This document shows positions 1-13,043 of a stretch of DNA of 64,000 nt, piece after piece (position 1 is the stretch's first letter; every line of letters begins with the position of its first letter). The stretch is taken from NCBI GenBank assembly GCA_001579985.1, contig LRSR01010243.1:1-64000 (forward strand), in the 5' to 3' direction. The translations under genes and the position numbers were made by a program. A model generated the notes under the pieces. It saw only the letters and a program-made list of their open reading frames with translations, was not told the origin of the DNA and searched no databases. Origin of the DNA: Hypsibius dujardini. Its lineage: Eukaryota; Tardigrada; Eutardigrada; Parachela; Hypsibiidae.

Positions 1-212
1 AAAACCCATCAAAACCCATCAAAACCCATCAAAACCCATCAAAACCCATCAAAACCCATCAAAACCCATCAAAACCCATCAAAACCCATCAAAAACCCAT
101 CAAAACCCATCAAAAACCCATCAAAAACCCATCAAAACCCATCAAAACCCATCAAAACCCACCAACCAAAAACCCATCAAAACCCATCAAAAACCCATCA
201 AAACCCATCATA
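1..212. repeat. (AAAACCCATC)n minisatellite
   Basis: About twenty head-to-tail copies of the 10-bp unit AAAACCCATC begin at the first base, so the array probably continues left of the window. Some copies carry one extra A (11 bp), and one stretch near 155-170 is disturbed (ACCCACCAACC). The array ends near 212 in unique DNA. The unit resembles no telomere repeat I know. Confidence 0.95.
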
Positions 213-1131
213 AACCCTTCTGGAGCCTTAAGCGGCGCAGCTCTGCTATTGGATTGGTAGCTGAAATCCAAAACTTTACAGGATCAGAGTCAATTCAAAC
301 CATATTTTAGGAAGAGACGCTAAATCTCCAAGACTTAGGCTGCAGTGCGTTTCATTGTATCGATCTATGGTTGTTCAACTAGCAATCAAAGTTGACTACC
401 AACCACCATTGATGTTTGAATGTTTGAAAGTTTCTATTTTCCGGTTTCGTAATTTTCATACTTGTTCTGTTCTAATAATTTGGGCCTCGGCTGCCATAAA
501 CTGGGAACGATTGAAATTTTCATTGAAGTTTTTTATGAAAGTACCTTACAATAAATGAATGAAAGAAGATAAATAAATACAGGAAAAAGAAAAAGCTCTA
601 ATGGCCCCATTTTTCAGGCTACATACATGCCACAATATCCACTGCGGCACTACACAGGGTGAGGAAAGCAAATTGCTTAATAAGCTAGTCGGCCAACCAT
701 CATCTAACATGATAAGTTGGAACAAATCGAAAAGTGTACAATTCGAAAGAATGCAACAGCAAAGAACTGGTCCACATTCACTCCCATTCTTGTGGTGGAA
801 GTCTATGAAGCTGTTGCAAGTGTTGCACTTGACGATGGGGAAGAGCTTGTTGTGCTCGTTGGTAAGAAGTCCAACGACCATAGTCGGCGGCGTCATCCGA
901 AATGCTCGACACGTCGGCTTCTGTGGTGGAGTGAGCACATTGTTATGGTAGAGGTACAATACTTGATTTTGTTGATCGTTTTCAGTCACGATCATAATCA
1001 ACACCAACCTAGTCCAGAATCATATGAACGACTATGTCGGGAGTGGACGCCAAATCGTTGCAAAGAGGGCGCTGTGAAATTTCGTCCTGAAATGCCGCTT
1101 ATGCTATCACGCAGTTTGAAGTTGGGCTCGG
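213..1131. other. Intergenic, no gene recognised
   Basis: This 0.9-kb stretch lies between the satellite and the 3' end of the MH2-domain gene. Short open frames occur on both strands, but none has splice signals or a familiar motif. It probably includes the 3' untranslated region of the MH2 gene. The minus strand at 998-1309 stays open in a second frame across the last MH2 exon (see findings). Confidence 0.5.
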
Positions 1132-4100
1132 TTAAGGCGTGGTGTGAAAGACCAAGTGGGGTAGCACTACGGCCATAGGCACTAGTACCGCCGGCATTGC
1201 CCACCATGCTGGCCGTACTGGACCCAGGGCCCATGCCTCCATACTGGAGATCACGCCGTAATAGGGATCTACATAAAGAGGAGAGATAAGAGACAAGATT
1301 AAGCACCAATAATATTGTATACCTTGACCGTACTGTTGCTGTTCCAAACTTCGATAAAGTTGATCGCGGCGTTGTTGCGGACTAATGAGATGCAAGTCCG
1401 CATAATCGGATGTGAGCATGGGGGTCATGTTTCCGTGACCGCGATAGGCAGGAACATAGTTGTACGTCGAAATGCTGGCTCTATCGTCAAAGTCATCATT
1501 TCCGTACTCGTTCGACTGCAATAAAACGCAGAATCATGTACATAATACTTCAATTCAATGTTTCTGAAGATAGCAAATTTAGTTATTTCACCTCTAGAAG
1601 GCTCAAATCCGCCATAGAGTGCTGCTGCAGTAACCTTGGGTAATGCTCATCACGAGGTGTGGAAAGATAACGCTTGGAGCCAGTGTCATTTGCCGATGGC
1701 CGATTTGGACGGATTGGAGCAATGCCCCGGTTGCCTGGAGCTTCTGTGCAAAGCGGGATATTATTTGTCAAGCCGAATAGATTTGTGGCATTAGGTTTTT
1801 CTACTTCATCATCTGCCCGTCATTTGCATCTGTCTATGCTTGTTTGTTTGTCTCTCTGCCTCTCTAGTCTGTCTGAATGTCTGAATAGCCGTCTGCCTGT
1901 CTATCTGTTTGTTTGTCCGACCGTCTGGCTTGATGTCTGTATGGTCTGTCTGCTTGTGGCTTCAAGTGTGTGAGACTGTCGATTCGGTCAATTTTTCTGT
2001 CAAGAGAGGGTTACCTCTGGACGGGAAGTCGATCTTCAACATATCGAGCGCAACAATATTAATAAGCATAATCCAGCAGCTGAAATCCAGATGACCTCCA
2101 TCGCCGATCTGTTCTCCAAAGACTATACTGGTGAAGCACTGCAATTCAAGCTTCCGTCGGTCCGGATAGGAACGCTTCATCTCTTTATCAATGTTCTTTT
2201 TAAAACGCAGCACGTCAAAGACCTTTATTGAAATTTTATCAAAGTTAGTTAGTAGCAGAAAATAGATCGGCAAATGAAATTGGTTGATGGGTGGCTTACT
2301 GTACCTTCATGGGCAAATCAGAGTCAAGTTCGCCCTCGGAGCGGATAAGTTCGTCGGACAGGCAGCTATCTTCTTGAAAGTTGCCACTGGTAGTGTAGAC
2401 ATAGACCGGCGCGGAAGAGGCACATTTAACTAGAATGTTCCCAGCGTTATCCATCTTCAATTGGATTCCCTGCAGATAGAGTAAAGACAAACACTTGTTA
2501 GTACAATCGGCTATGAAGAGGAGTAGAGTACAGCACAGCACTCGCCCCACCTGTCCAATGTGTTGCTTAATTCTTTCCGTGTCAGGATTCCGTTTGGCAT
2601 TGTCGAAGCCTGACAAACCGATTCGTTGACCGTCGAAGCCCTCATCGCTTCCGTTGATGGTGATCTTGGGAACGCGAGCATAAGCCTTGGCCACTCGACG
2701 GTTCTTCTCCATGCAGATCACTTTACTCCAGATCTCGTCGTCGATATAGGGCCATTTTTCGAAAACTTCCTTGAGGTGGTGCTGCAAGCAAGAACGATAA
2801 AATAATCCTACATTTTTGATCAACTGCTTCCTGTTATTCTTACCCGAAATAGCGATTCCTTATCGAACCAAACGTCATCATCCTCTTCGACACTATTCCT
2901 ATTTCGAACCGTTCGACCCTCTCCTCCATTCAATCCTGTCTCCTGACTTTTGCTGATAATCTTCTTCCTTGAAATGGCAGCTGGTTGATCATGAGAAGGC
3001 ATATTGTGTCCACTCTGGCTGCTGCTGCTGAGACTGACACTACTGCTGCTTCCGGGTGTGTGAGAATGCCCTCCACCGCCACCTCCGCCGCTGGCCGCCA
3101 CGTTAAGAAGAGGATTCTTGTGAACCATTACTCCTCCTCCTCCTCCTCCACGGCTTGTGGAAGGTTCGTTGATGTTGCCGTTGCGATGACTGCTGTTCAT
3201 GGGAGTAGAGTCGCGACTGTCAGTCGAGCTCGAACCGGAACTGCCGTCGGATGAGGAGGAGATACTGAAGGCAGACGGGCGATGAGGCAGATGTGCGGCA
3301 TTACTAGGCACGCTCGAGTTGGTAGTTCCGCTGAAAAGACAAGCAATTTCATTAGAATAATCCTTACTCAAACAAAAGGTTCGTTCGTCCCTATTTCTAC
3401 GTGATACTTTACGTGGGAGCATAAATAAGGTATAAACCGCAAGAAAACGGAAGTAATAGTCACTGTCAGTCAATACGTAGGCAGAAGGATCGCTGACACT
3501 TCCTTTGCAGACCGTTTATTCCCTCTTGCCTTCCTTCCGTATAGCGGTACAACTGACAAAATGATTTCTTGTAGGATGTTTAGATAAGCTACTCACGGGT
3601 TATTGCCTGGTTCCCGCCAAATGATGTCATATCCTATACCACAAGATGCCTCATCAAATACACTTTGTACATCCTAGAGATGTTGGACTTGGGCCATACC
3701 ACAAGCCAGTAAGCCAGTATTCATAAAATCACGTGCATCATTCGATATCGCACTACTCCAAGTATACATGCATTGGTATGGGCAACGAACTTTACAATCA
3801 ACACGTCTCTCTTCTTTGACAGTGTCATGCAAAGCTCAAAGGATGGTAAGAGGAGGCTATCCCCATAGTAGCTTCATGCTTGTACTATAGTCTAGTACCT
3901 AGACAGGAGCTATACGCGTGGCAATTGGCGGCACACCACCCCGCCAAAACGGATGGCCTTTCGGACAAGAAGCTTTACTTGACACCATCAAGGCAAATAT
4001 TAGAACGTGATTGACTAGTTAAAACAATACCTTTTACTCTTGCCCATGGTAGACAACTACTGTACTGCATTTCTCTACTGTACACAAGATCGGTCGGAAG

Positions 4101-7100
4101 TTGCCTCATCAAAACTGCTGTGTAGAAAAGGCGAAGAACCTTTTGCTGGCAGAAACGGATACTCTTGAAGGAGATGTTCAAATTGGTATCCGGTCGATTG
4201 CCACACCAAGTGAGGCTTCGAACGAACGAAAGAGCTCTCTCTCTCTTTCTCTCGCTATCTAGACAAAGTGGAGTGCTTGCTCTCCTCTACTCTGCTCCGA
4301 GATCTGAGCTCTTCATGAAGCCTGAGAAAGAAGTTAACGTTCAAGCACATGGCCCACTTGACCGACTAGTACACACATACACGCACGGACCCTTGCCATA
4401 CTCTACTCAACAGGAGGGAACCTTATCCCAATGGCAACCCGATGATACATGTATTGCGGGAAAACATTTCTTTCACATCACAGGTATCTAAAAATGCCTT
4501 TTCCATAATTTGAGAAGAATTAACAGAGCAGTTATTTAACAATCTCTATTTTTTGTTTCACGCTTCATTGGTCTGCTAATGTGTGCATCGCACAGCATAC
4601 ATAAATAGTTCGCGACAACACGCCTGACTGGTTGTTAGAGAAGTGAGAAGAAGAAAAAGCAGACAGGCAAGGAGGTTAAGAAGGTGAGAGAAGAAATGAT
4701 GACAAGGATCGCGCTCACTTGCTCCTCGTCTGAAGCATTCCAACAAATGTCTCATCAATATTCTTTTCTCCAGGGATTTCAACAATTTAATGAGGATTAT
4801 CTAAAATTCATATCTAAACGTATCATGCAATGTGGCAAATTATTAGAAGCTAAATAGAAAGTAAAGAGCAGAGAGGTAGGTCCGCATCCGCTGGATGAAT
4901 CTCTTTGATGAGAGTCAGTGGAGTGGACAACGGCCGGATATGTCTCGCTCGCCCCTTTTGTCAATATTGGCGTTGCCCGCGGGAGCCAGAGCCAAGTTTA
5001 AGTTTAAGCTCGCTCACTCACTCACTCACTCACTCGTCTCACGGCTTCGAGGTACCTTTTGTCCTTTATGCTGGCTTCTCTTTCCCTCTCGTCCGTCTTT
5101 AAATGCACGCAAACTCTTTGGCCACTCCGTGACGACCCAATCTCCTCTTCCAGAACAAATATTAATCCATTCAAAATGACACAAAAAGCTGACTGATTAA
5201 TTGCAAATTAACAATCTTTTCGTCCTCTCCCACCCTTTTGGTAATTTCATATACGGTATATATATGTTAATACTGTACGCGATAAAGGCCGTTAACCAAG
5301 CCGCTTTAAGAAATCGTAACAGACCAGGCCGGCAGGCCAACAGGTGGCGCATAAGTCGTTTTTGCGAAGTCAATCCAGGGAAATGGAACCGAAGTGGCGC
5401 CTCTACCGGACTACTTACACACTTCTCCATTGAGATTCTTCTCTTCCTTTTTTCGGACTCGAATTCGAACCGTGAGGCTTAGGAACAAACTAAAATGGGT
5501 CAGAGAATGTTTTCTGAATGTTTTCAAGCCATCTGTTATGGCATGGCAGAACTGCAGTGCAGGGAAATGAAGGTTAGAATTTCTAAAAGCGGCCTGGTTG
5601 ACGGCCTTTACCTCGTACTCTGTACTGCCTAGTATATGTAAAAAAATTAGTAAAATTGTGTGCTACTCGCCACTGATAAATTTCTCCTTTCCGGCTTCAT
5701 TTCAAGCAAAACCTTTAGCGCAATATTTTGAAGGAATCAGGCTCCAATAAAGAGGACTGCCATGTGAAAGGAAGCAGAAAAAGAATTATTGATTATGCAA
5801 AATGTTTGAATCGGGATTAATATATAGAGACCTCGTGAATGTAGACGTCGACTCATTCATTACACTACTAGCCTATTACTATAGCAGCAACCCTCTACCC
5901 AGCCAACTACACATCAAGGGATCAAATTGTGATGATGAAGCAGACTAATGTCTAATGATATCCAATCTCCTCCGTTTATTCACGTAACATTCAACAGTAA
6001 GAATAATCCATCAACGAACCACTGACACGGTTTCAGCTCAACTATAATGTACCTGCAGTAATTCCGAAGCCGCATAGAAGTGATTAGATAAAATGGCGGT
6101 CAGCGTTATGCTGACATGATTTCTGCAATGGCTGAACACCTGTCTGGATCTCACAATCAAAAGAGGATGCACAATTTGTGATAGACTGAATAAATCTCCT
6201 ACCAGAAACCGGTAAAAGAAGAAGGATCAGCTAAAGCAGTAGTTTGTCTGTCTCTGAGTCTGTTTCTCTCTCTATTTCCTTGGAGGTGTTTAGGGGTAGG
6301 TAGTTAGATTAAAGCAATCTTCGTCGTAGTTTACATTGGGTAGGAGTGTTTGCAGGCGCGCACGCACGTTCCTGGTCAGCGTACCCGATACGGTCCGCCC
6401 CTTGCTTTCAATGCGACCAGGCGAGCATCAAGACCTCAGCAAACTAATGTATTGTAAGTGAGAGAGCCAATCGCACTAGTGTGCAAATACGCACAACTGG
6501 ATTAGGCGCGCTCTAGATGTTGAGTCAAGACAAGTACAGTACGACCAAGTGAAACTCTGGTCCGTTGAGACAATTGGTACTTGGATCTCAATTATTACGG
6601 CACCCGGTGCAAGGAAAGCAGCTCGACTGCCTCCGAGGAAGAGAGGCAGGGAGGGAAGCAAATTGTTTAGTCATGTCTCAATTAGCGCGCTCGCGCGGTC
6701 TCTCTGTATAACGAGCAAACAGGTTAGACTCAACTCAAGTAAAAACAGCCGAAAAAACTGGTGTGACACCAACAAACAGACAGAGAGCGTTTCAAGTGCG
6801 ATGGATGGATCTCGCTCTTGTTACATAAGCTCCATCCACAACGGACACTGATGACCGCCTACTCTACACTCTACATGCTAGTACTGTATAAGCAGGCAGG
6901 CCTTAACTTTCTTTCGGTGGGAACGATTATTAGCTAGACGAGTGATTGTGATATATTTCCGCACTACCACCGGAAGTATGTAGTATTAGATGTCCGCGAC
7001 GGACAAGTTTAGTGCATGCTCGTTCGTTGGACATTTGCCTACGTTTACTCTGCGTCCGATCAGCGAGATGGAGAAGAAGCCTGCCACTGAAGCCAGCAAA

Positions 7101-8724
7101 TTAATTATTTACTTTATGTATACTTATATACATTACCCACCCAATTTGAAAGATAAACTTTATTCTCATACTGTACGTACAGTACACCATCACTTTCACA
7201 TTTCACGTGATATTTCTCGATCCTACATAGATATGTAGCCGATGTAACCTACAGTATTGATAAAATTTATAGATAGCTTAAGTATTGGTCAGCCAGAGAA
7301 ACCTGACACACCAGGAACCGCCGAAGCAGTTGTGGGTGGCCTTCTGTGTTCTTTCCCGTCCCCAATGATCAGATGTATACCTCTATACTAGTACATCAAC
7401 CACATTCGCTTGAATAAACATTCAGCAAGTCATTAGGAAATCGTGCTGGAAATAGTTTTTAACTGGGAGTAAACTGGACAGTCTGCTGTACATATGTTGG
7501 TTGTCTCTTCAGGAATTATGCTCATCACTTGCTTGCAAGCACTTGAAAAGTATAATTGAAATGTCGTTGCAGGCAAAGTAGCTCATAATCACAATTAAAG
7601 TGCTAAAACAACAGTTGGGGATATTTCGAGTCAAGTATGTTAGCAATAAACGGGTGTCGGCCATTGTGGCTGACCTTGAATTACTAGTAAATATTTACAT
7701 GTATTTTTATAAATAAATTCAAAATCAACTCACCAAAAATGCTGCTGCGGTTGGACGAAGAAGGTATTGGCCGGACGATGAATATAAGATCCGGGAATAG
7801 GCAAGGTAGGACGTACCTCTCGGGATGAGGAGGAGGATGAACCGTCACTCCTCGAGGAAGAAGATGAGTGATTGAGGGAGGAGGAAATACTTGCAGCACT
7901 ACTTGTACTTGTAGATGTAGTCGCCGACGCAGCACTTGCCCCGCTACTTCCGCGACCATCGCATTCCGCGCCTGGCACTGAAGTTGATGAGTAATCCACT
8001 GAATTGTGACCAATTCCTCCTCCTCCACAGCTAATGAGTGCCTTGGTCGTCCCAATCGTCGTCATCGGAGGAGGAAGTGGCGCTGTTCGTTTGCCAGTTT
8101 GTGATTCAGACAGCAATGGAAGCTGGAGAACTCCGCCGACAGGTGCATCAATAGGAACGGTGAACTTACGCTTAGAACCGAGCCAGTTCTCTAGTCGATC
8201 GACACTTTTTTGAACCGTCCCTGACTTTCGTCTGGCCATTCTGCAGCTGGTATCTGGAGAGCGTTGACGCCCTCGAACAACAACCGGAAGAGGAATATCG
8301 CTCCCCTTGCCTCCTTCATGGCAGTGACCGTCATAGGTAACGTAGGCTGATGGCATCACTCCCGATCCTCTCTTTTCTTCTGAGAAGAAAAAACAAAAGC
8401 CAATGTTAACTTAAAGCGCACTCAACCTTCTCAACCGATTGAGATCCGAACAAAATTGCACAGCGGAAACGATGTGGCATTTAATAGGGATGTGATTACC
8501 AGAAAGATTGAAAAGACTCAAGTCAAGTCGAGTTCTTAAGTCAAGGAAGAGAGGCTGCTATTGTTAACTCTTAAGACTTCCCTATCCTTAATCCAGTTAA
8601 TCTAGATTGATTAATTGAATAAGCCGGGCGTAATGTGCAGTATAGGTGCATTTGTATCAAACTATGCAGAGGTTATTGGGAACCGGTTTCTAGCCGTTTC
8701 AATCAACTTACGGAAACGTCTCAT
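1132..8724 (-). CDS. MH2-domain protein, Expansion-like
   Basis: Nine exons can be joined in phase (8724-8712, 8379-7734, 3330-2844, 2781-2551, 2469-2305, 2222-2015, 1743-1592, 1515-1323, 1268-1132), giving 743 residues. The N-terminal third is Ser/Gly-rich and low complexity. Residues about 370-585 form an MH2 (SMAD/FHA-fold) domain with the landmarks VWFDKESLF, IWSKVICMEKNRRVAKAYAR, FDGQRIGLSGFDNAKRNPDT, IKQHIGQGIQLKMD, YPDRRKLELQC and WIMLINIVALDML. These are the signature of the metazoan family that includes Drosophila Expansion (a tracheal tube-size protein) rather than of receptor-regulated SMADs: I see no MH1 domain and no SSXS tail. The tail is Gln/Tyr-rich. A 4.4-kb intron (3331-7733) splits the disordered part. 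The start exon is only 13 nt (ATG AGA CGT TTC C, then GTAAGT) and is inferred from phase. The last exon has two open frames, and I used the one that fits the phase. The function in this animal is unknown. Confidence 0.8.
1826..1960. repeat. Imperfect (TGTC/TGCC)n tract in MH2 intron
   Basis: About 135 bp of degenerate tetranucleotide repeat (TCTGTCTG, TGCCTGTC, TTGTTTGTC) keep a 4-bp rhythm with many substitutions. Similar tracts recur at 11905, 17570, 32905, 33680, 37500 and 62755. Their open frames (Ser-Val-Cys-Leu type) are artefacts of the repeat. Confidence 0.8.
5009..5035. repeat. (CTCA)n microsatellite
   Basis: Six near-perfect CTCA units lie in the long intron of the MH2 gene. The rest of that intron (3331-7733) shows no further exon or element that I can support. 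Confidence 0.85.
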
Positions 8725-11565
8725 TGTCAATTTAAAGGCGGGACTGGGTAGAACAGCACAAATGATTTAGACGTAATTGAAAATGCAACAAATATTCCAA
8801 GCAGGCTAACGATTTTAGGCGGAGCGAATGAAGCCAAGAAAGCTTGGCATAATGTCAGAGCTACAGGACTGTTTATCGCAGGTAGAGGTAGTAGATTCGC
8901 CAGCCAATTCCTCTCTTATTCCCATCCAAGCATTCCTTTAAGCTGGATCGCGTAAAAAAAATGAACAAGATACATCCAGACAGAGAATATGGAGTTATTC
9001 CCTGTTGAGGGAACTGGTCAAATCAATCAGCTGGCAAAGAGTGTGCGGCGAGGTTGGCAATCAGCGGAAGCGGAATAATAGACTGCTGTTATTGCAAGAA
9101 ACTGTGACAATAACAAACTCAGCTCAGCTGTGAGCAATGCAATGCAATGTCTGAGTGACAATAATGCGCGCTTCTACAAGTCTAAGGAAAGAGGTAGTTT
9201 CGTTGAGTCTGTGCCAAATTAAAGAAAGCTACCATCCTTCATAGCACTGTGTGTGAAAGTGTGAAAGTGTGATGAAGGTGGTGAAGGTGTTGCTGTTGGA
9301 TGGATCACGACAAGGTACTATAGCTGTACCGGGCTGGGAAGGAAAAGTGCGAGTACGCCGAAAGTGCAGTGGCCAGCAAGATCATCTCATGAGTACTGTC
9401 TTGGCGTTTCCGGTCGTCGGCAAATCTCTCTGCGTTGCTGACTTGGTCAAACTGCCGTCAGCAGTCGTTTCTCTCTTATAGGGTCACACGCATACACAAT
9501 TACAGATACATCTACAGTAGAACCAACTTAATAAAAGGTCTCCCCTACCTATACCAGGAAAGGAGACCCACTTGCGAAAATAAGTCTTCTTCATTATTTT
9601 CCAAATTCCAATGTCCTTTCCTGGCTACCAGAACCTCAACTGCTCTCTGCACAAGCAAAAAATCTGTAAACTCTTAGTATTTCTAGCGGGTATTCTACTG
9701 GTCAAGTACCGTTTTGGTCATGGCAAAAGGATTTCCAAGTCAACTAACTGCCATATAAAGCAGCATCTTCTATTCGAAGAGAGAAAGTCGCAATCAAGGA
9801 TGATGTACCGTTAACTATATCGTTCATACCCTCACGTGAGTCTAAGATGGTCGCCTTTTCTACTCCAATTTAATGTTTTTTAGAGACAAAAACCTGCATC
9901 AAGCTCTCCACAGAATACTGTGAAATTTAAAATTTAGCTCGACACTGTCGATAGATATACACTATGAGAGACTTGAATTAGAACGTCGCACGCTTATTAA
10001 GAATGGCTTAGTCGGACAAATATTAAAATGGACGTTATTATTTTACGGTCATGGTCAATAGAAGAGAGGCAAGCGAAGCCGGTCTAACAGGATTGTCTAT
10101 GAGACAAAATCAGGTTTATTTTTTATCAATCAACCGACTATGAATATAACATCTCTCTCAATGCGGACGATGATCTACAATTCAACCGGCTTTTTTAATA
10201 CATGGTCACCTCCACTACTCTATCCTACCTCCATTCTCCACACCATTCAGTTCAACGGCTGGCTAGCCCAATAAACCTTCAATTAAAAACCCAAAACACA
10301 GCAAAATAAAAAAATTTCAACGACTCCAACGGCGAACTTGTGGAAGTAGGTGTAGGTACTTAATGCTGCAGAACTCGTGTTAAACTATACGGATTTGGGG
10401 GAACCAAACCAACCAAGCATCCATCCCGTGTTTCTGGCACCGTGTATTTGTACGCTGCAAGAGGAGCCAGGAGAGTAGGTAGGGGAAATGAAAGGAAAGA
10501 ACTGCACAGCGCTTCGCATGTATAACAGTGAGGGACTCTTGCGTATTTTGAATTTGCATCAAGACAAAAACGCTCAAATTGCAATGGTCAAGCAAGGAAA
10601 TAAGTTCTGATCTGAAAAATCAAACACTGGAAATTTCTAACTCCTTTATAGAATCTTATTTACTTACCTTGGCTGGGAAGAGGGAAGACTTAATAGAACA
10701 ACACATCCAATCAAGGATACATCTTTGCAACTAACGCATCAATCATCTCATTACAATTGGTTCAAATAACAAATCCGTTCAACTGCTCCCAAGTTAATCA
10801 ATCCGATGGGAAGTGGTCGTATGAGAAAGGCGGACTCATTTTTGAGGGATGAATGAGATTAATGCAAACAGACATGTAAAATGTCCAGCAAAAATAAGCT
10901 TGGCTACTGCCGAGCTTGTCAGTCTCTAATGTCGGCGAATTACAATTTCCTAGTAAGCAACGCTGTCAAACTGCAAAAGACGCTCGCTTATTTCTCCAAA
11001 CAAAAACAAACTCCCCTAAGCACCTTTTGCCGACGATGATGCAGATGATGATATGTTGGGGGTATGTATTTTCCATCGCAATTGATTTAGCTTTTCACCC
11101 CTCATATGACATGCTTCTGCACTTGACCACTTGTCGGACCGGACCGGATCGGGTCTGCGCTTTTTTTTCAAAGGCCGACTTGACTTGTCTCGTTCGTCTC
11201 ATTATTCTCTGTTGACAGTGGCTATCTTCCCCAACCAGTCTCAACCTCCTCATTACATAGACTCAATCCAAAATAAACAATCCTACTGTACAGTCCAACT
11301 TGATTTGACAGTTTTCGTCACAAAACTACAGTCGTTATCACTGTTACTAGCGCCACCTGTTGGCCATCCTTCCCTCCACATAGCTAAATAGAAACTAATA
11401 TTGCACTTTTTTTCTTTCATCACACTCACACTTGCATCAGTTGAAAGAACGCCAAGCAAGCAAAGTTGAGCCGCAAAGCGTGCGAAAAAGAGACGCCAAT
11501 CCAAAGAATAAAAGAAAATAGGAAAACCATCAGACCGGAATGAAAACCGAATAAATAAAATTTAA
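8725..11565. other. Intergenic, no gene recognised
   Basis: This 2.8-kb stretch lies between the putative start of the MH2 gene and the 3' end of riboflavin kinase; both are on the minus strand. It should hold the MH2 promoter and any upstream untranslated exon. No open frame here has a recognisable motif or a convincing splice pair. Confidence 0.5.
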
Positions 11566-13043
11566 TTACTGGTGACCCTTCTGGACGTCATGGGCGAGAT
11601 GAGAACTAGACGGAGAAATGGCTGGCCCATTTTGTATGTGATTTGAGAGAGGACGAAGTGAAGTGTCCGTATGGGGTTGTATGGGGGACATTCCAGGCAG
11701 CGCAGCTGAGAAAAAAGGATGGCGATAAAGTTCTTGCACTTCTGGCTCCTCCAATTCCTTCTCCGCCACGGCTATGTCACGATGTATTGCAGAAATTAGT
11801 TCGTCTAGAACAATACACAACCAACCCCATTAAGGCCACTACGATAGCCAAAAGACCTAAGAGTAAGAAGAACAAACCACATGAACGAGATGATCAAATG
11901 CAAGACAAGTCTGATAGACAGACAGGCAGACAGGCAGGCAGCCAGGCAGCCAGGTAGAGGGACATTCGCATGGAGAAATGCAGACAGTCGTTAGAAATAT
12001 AATTATTGATCCCAAAGTGCCGCATGTGCGTACCCAAAGAGGGATAAGACTCCATTGTCCGAATGAAGCCCAGGACGGCAACGCGCATCCAGCTGCCGTA
12101 AAAGTCCGCATCAAATTGACGCAGGATATGTGTTTCCTACGCAAAGTAAATGGACAAATTAACTTGTAACTAGGTAAAGAGAATACAGTAGCATTTGGGA
12201 AAAGCTTAGAAAAACAAATGTCCATCACACGGGCCACAACCGTACCGACGGCAAGACCGAACAATCAATCAATTAATCAATTAAGATGAAACCTTTCTCT
12301 CTCTCACAGGTCACGATTCACCGGAATCATATTAAATGAACATTATCCTCCTCTCTGAGGCAGACTTACCATAGTTTTGACTTGATTGTTAAAGTGAGGA
12401 TTCCAGCCTACGCTCATCACCTATTCCGGAAAGGGAAAAAGAATAATACTTGATGGTACGGTGCAATGTATGAACCAATCTATCCATTTAGGACTTTATT
12501 CAGCAAAAGAGCAACAAATAAACAGGCAAAAACAACAACAAAGATGGATTAAAGTTACCGCATAAGACGGAGACAGAAAAAATATCATCCAACCCTCTGG
12601 TCTGCGGGACCAGGGTTAATCATAGCAAAATCAGCTGATCTCTTCGGCGAAAAGGGAACCCTTCATTTTCTACTGTACGTCAAAAGATCAGCAGCAAATA
12701 ATCAATCAATCAATCGATCGCATAATCTTGACAATGATTGAACGATAAACAATCAATCAATGGATAGCCAGCGGCAGGCTGACATGAAGAATATCCTGTT
12801 ATTCCCAAAAAGAAAAGGAAATTAGTGGTTTACCATTTTACTGACTGGGCCACCGTCGATATTAGCCAATCCATAGTAGACGCCACTTCCCATAGCGGGA
12901 GGAATACTTTGAACGACATTTTGGTTGAAATTTGCCGTGGGAATTCCTAAACTACGCGAACCTCTTCCGAATCCCTTGATGACTTTTCCCTCGGCGAAAA
13001 ATGGCAGAAAAGGTAACGCCGCTCGCCCAGCCGGTCGCGCCAT
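11566..13043 (-). CDS. RFK: Riboflavin kinase
   Basis: Transfers the ATP phosphate to riboflavin to make FMN, the first step towards FAD, in the cytosol. Four exons (13043-12834, 12420-12370, 12136-12034, 11804-11566) join in phase to 200 residues; human RFK has about 155. The flavokinase barrel is complete: GKVIKGFGRGSRSLGIPTAN near residue 20 carries the PTAN motif that binds Mg-ATP, then GSGVYYGLANIDG, the conserved SVGWNPHFNN, the ETHILRQFDADFYG segment with the catalytic-type Glu, and FIRTMESYPSLDELISAIHRD. The C-terminal 45 residues (Pro/Ser/His-rich) have no human counterpart and explain the extra length. The start is the first in-frame Met before the barrel. A possible acceptor just upstream (TTTTCCAG) suggests a 5' untranslated exon. 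Confidence 0.95.
11905..11960. repeat. (ACAG/GCAG)n tract in RFK intron
   Basis: A short run of GACAGACAGGCAGACAGGC-type tetranucleotide units lies in the last RFK intron and is the same kind as the tract at 1826-1960. Confidence 0.85.

Noticed and set aside
1-212. Telomere repeat
   Set aside because: The unit AAAACCCATC lacks the TTAGGG/TTAGG core used by animals.
5440-5485. tRNA B-box-like string GGTTCGAATTC on the minus strand
   Set aside because: No A box at the right distance and no cloverleaf could be drawn.
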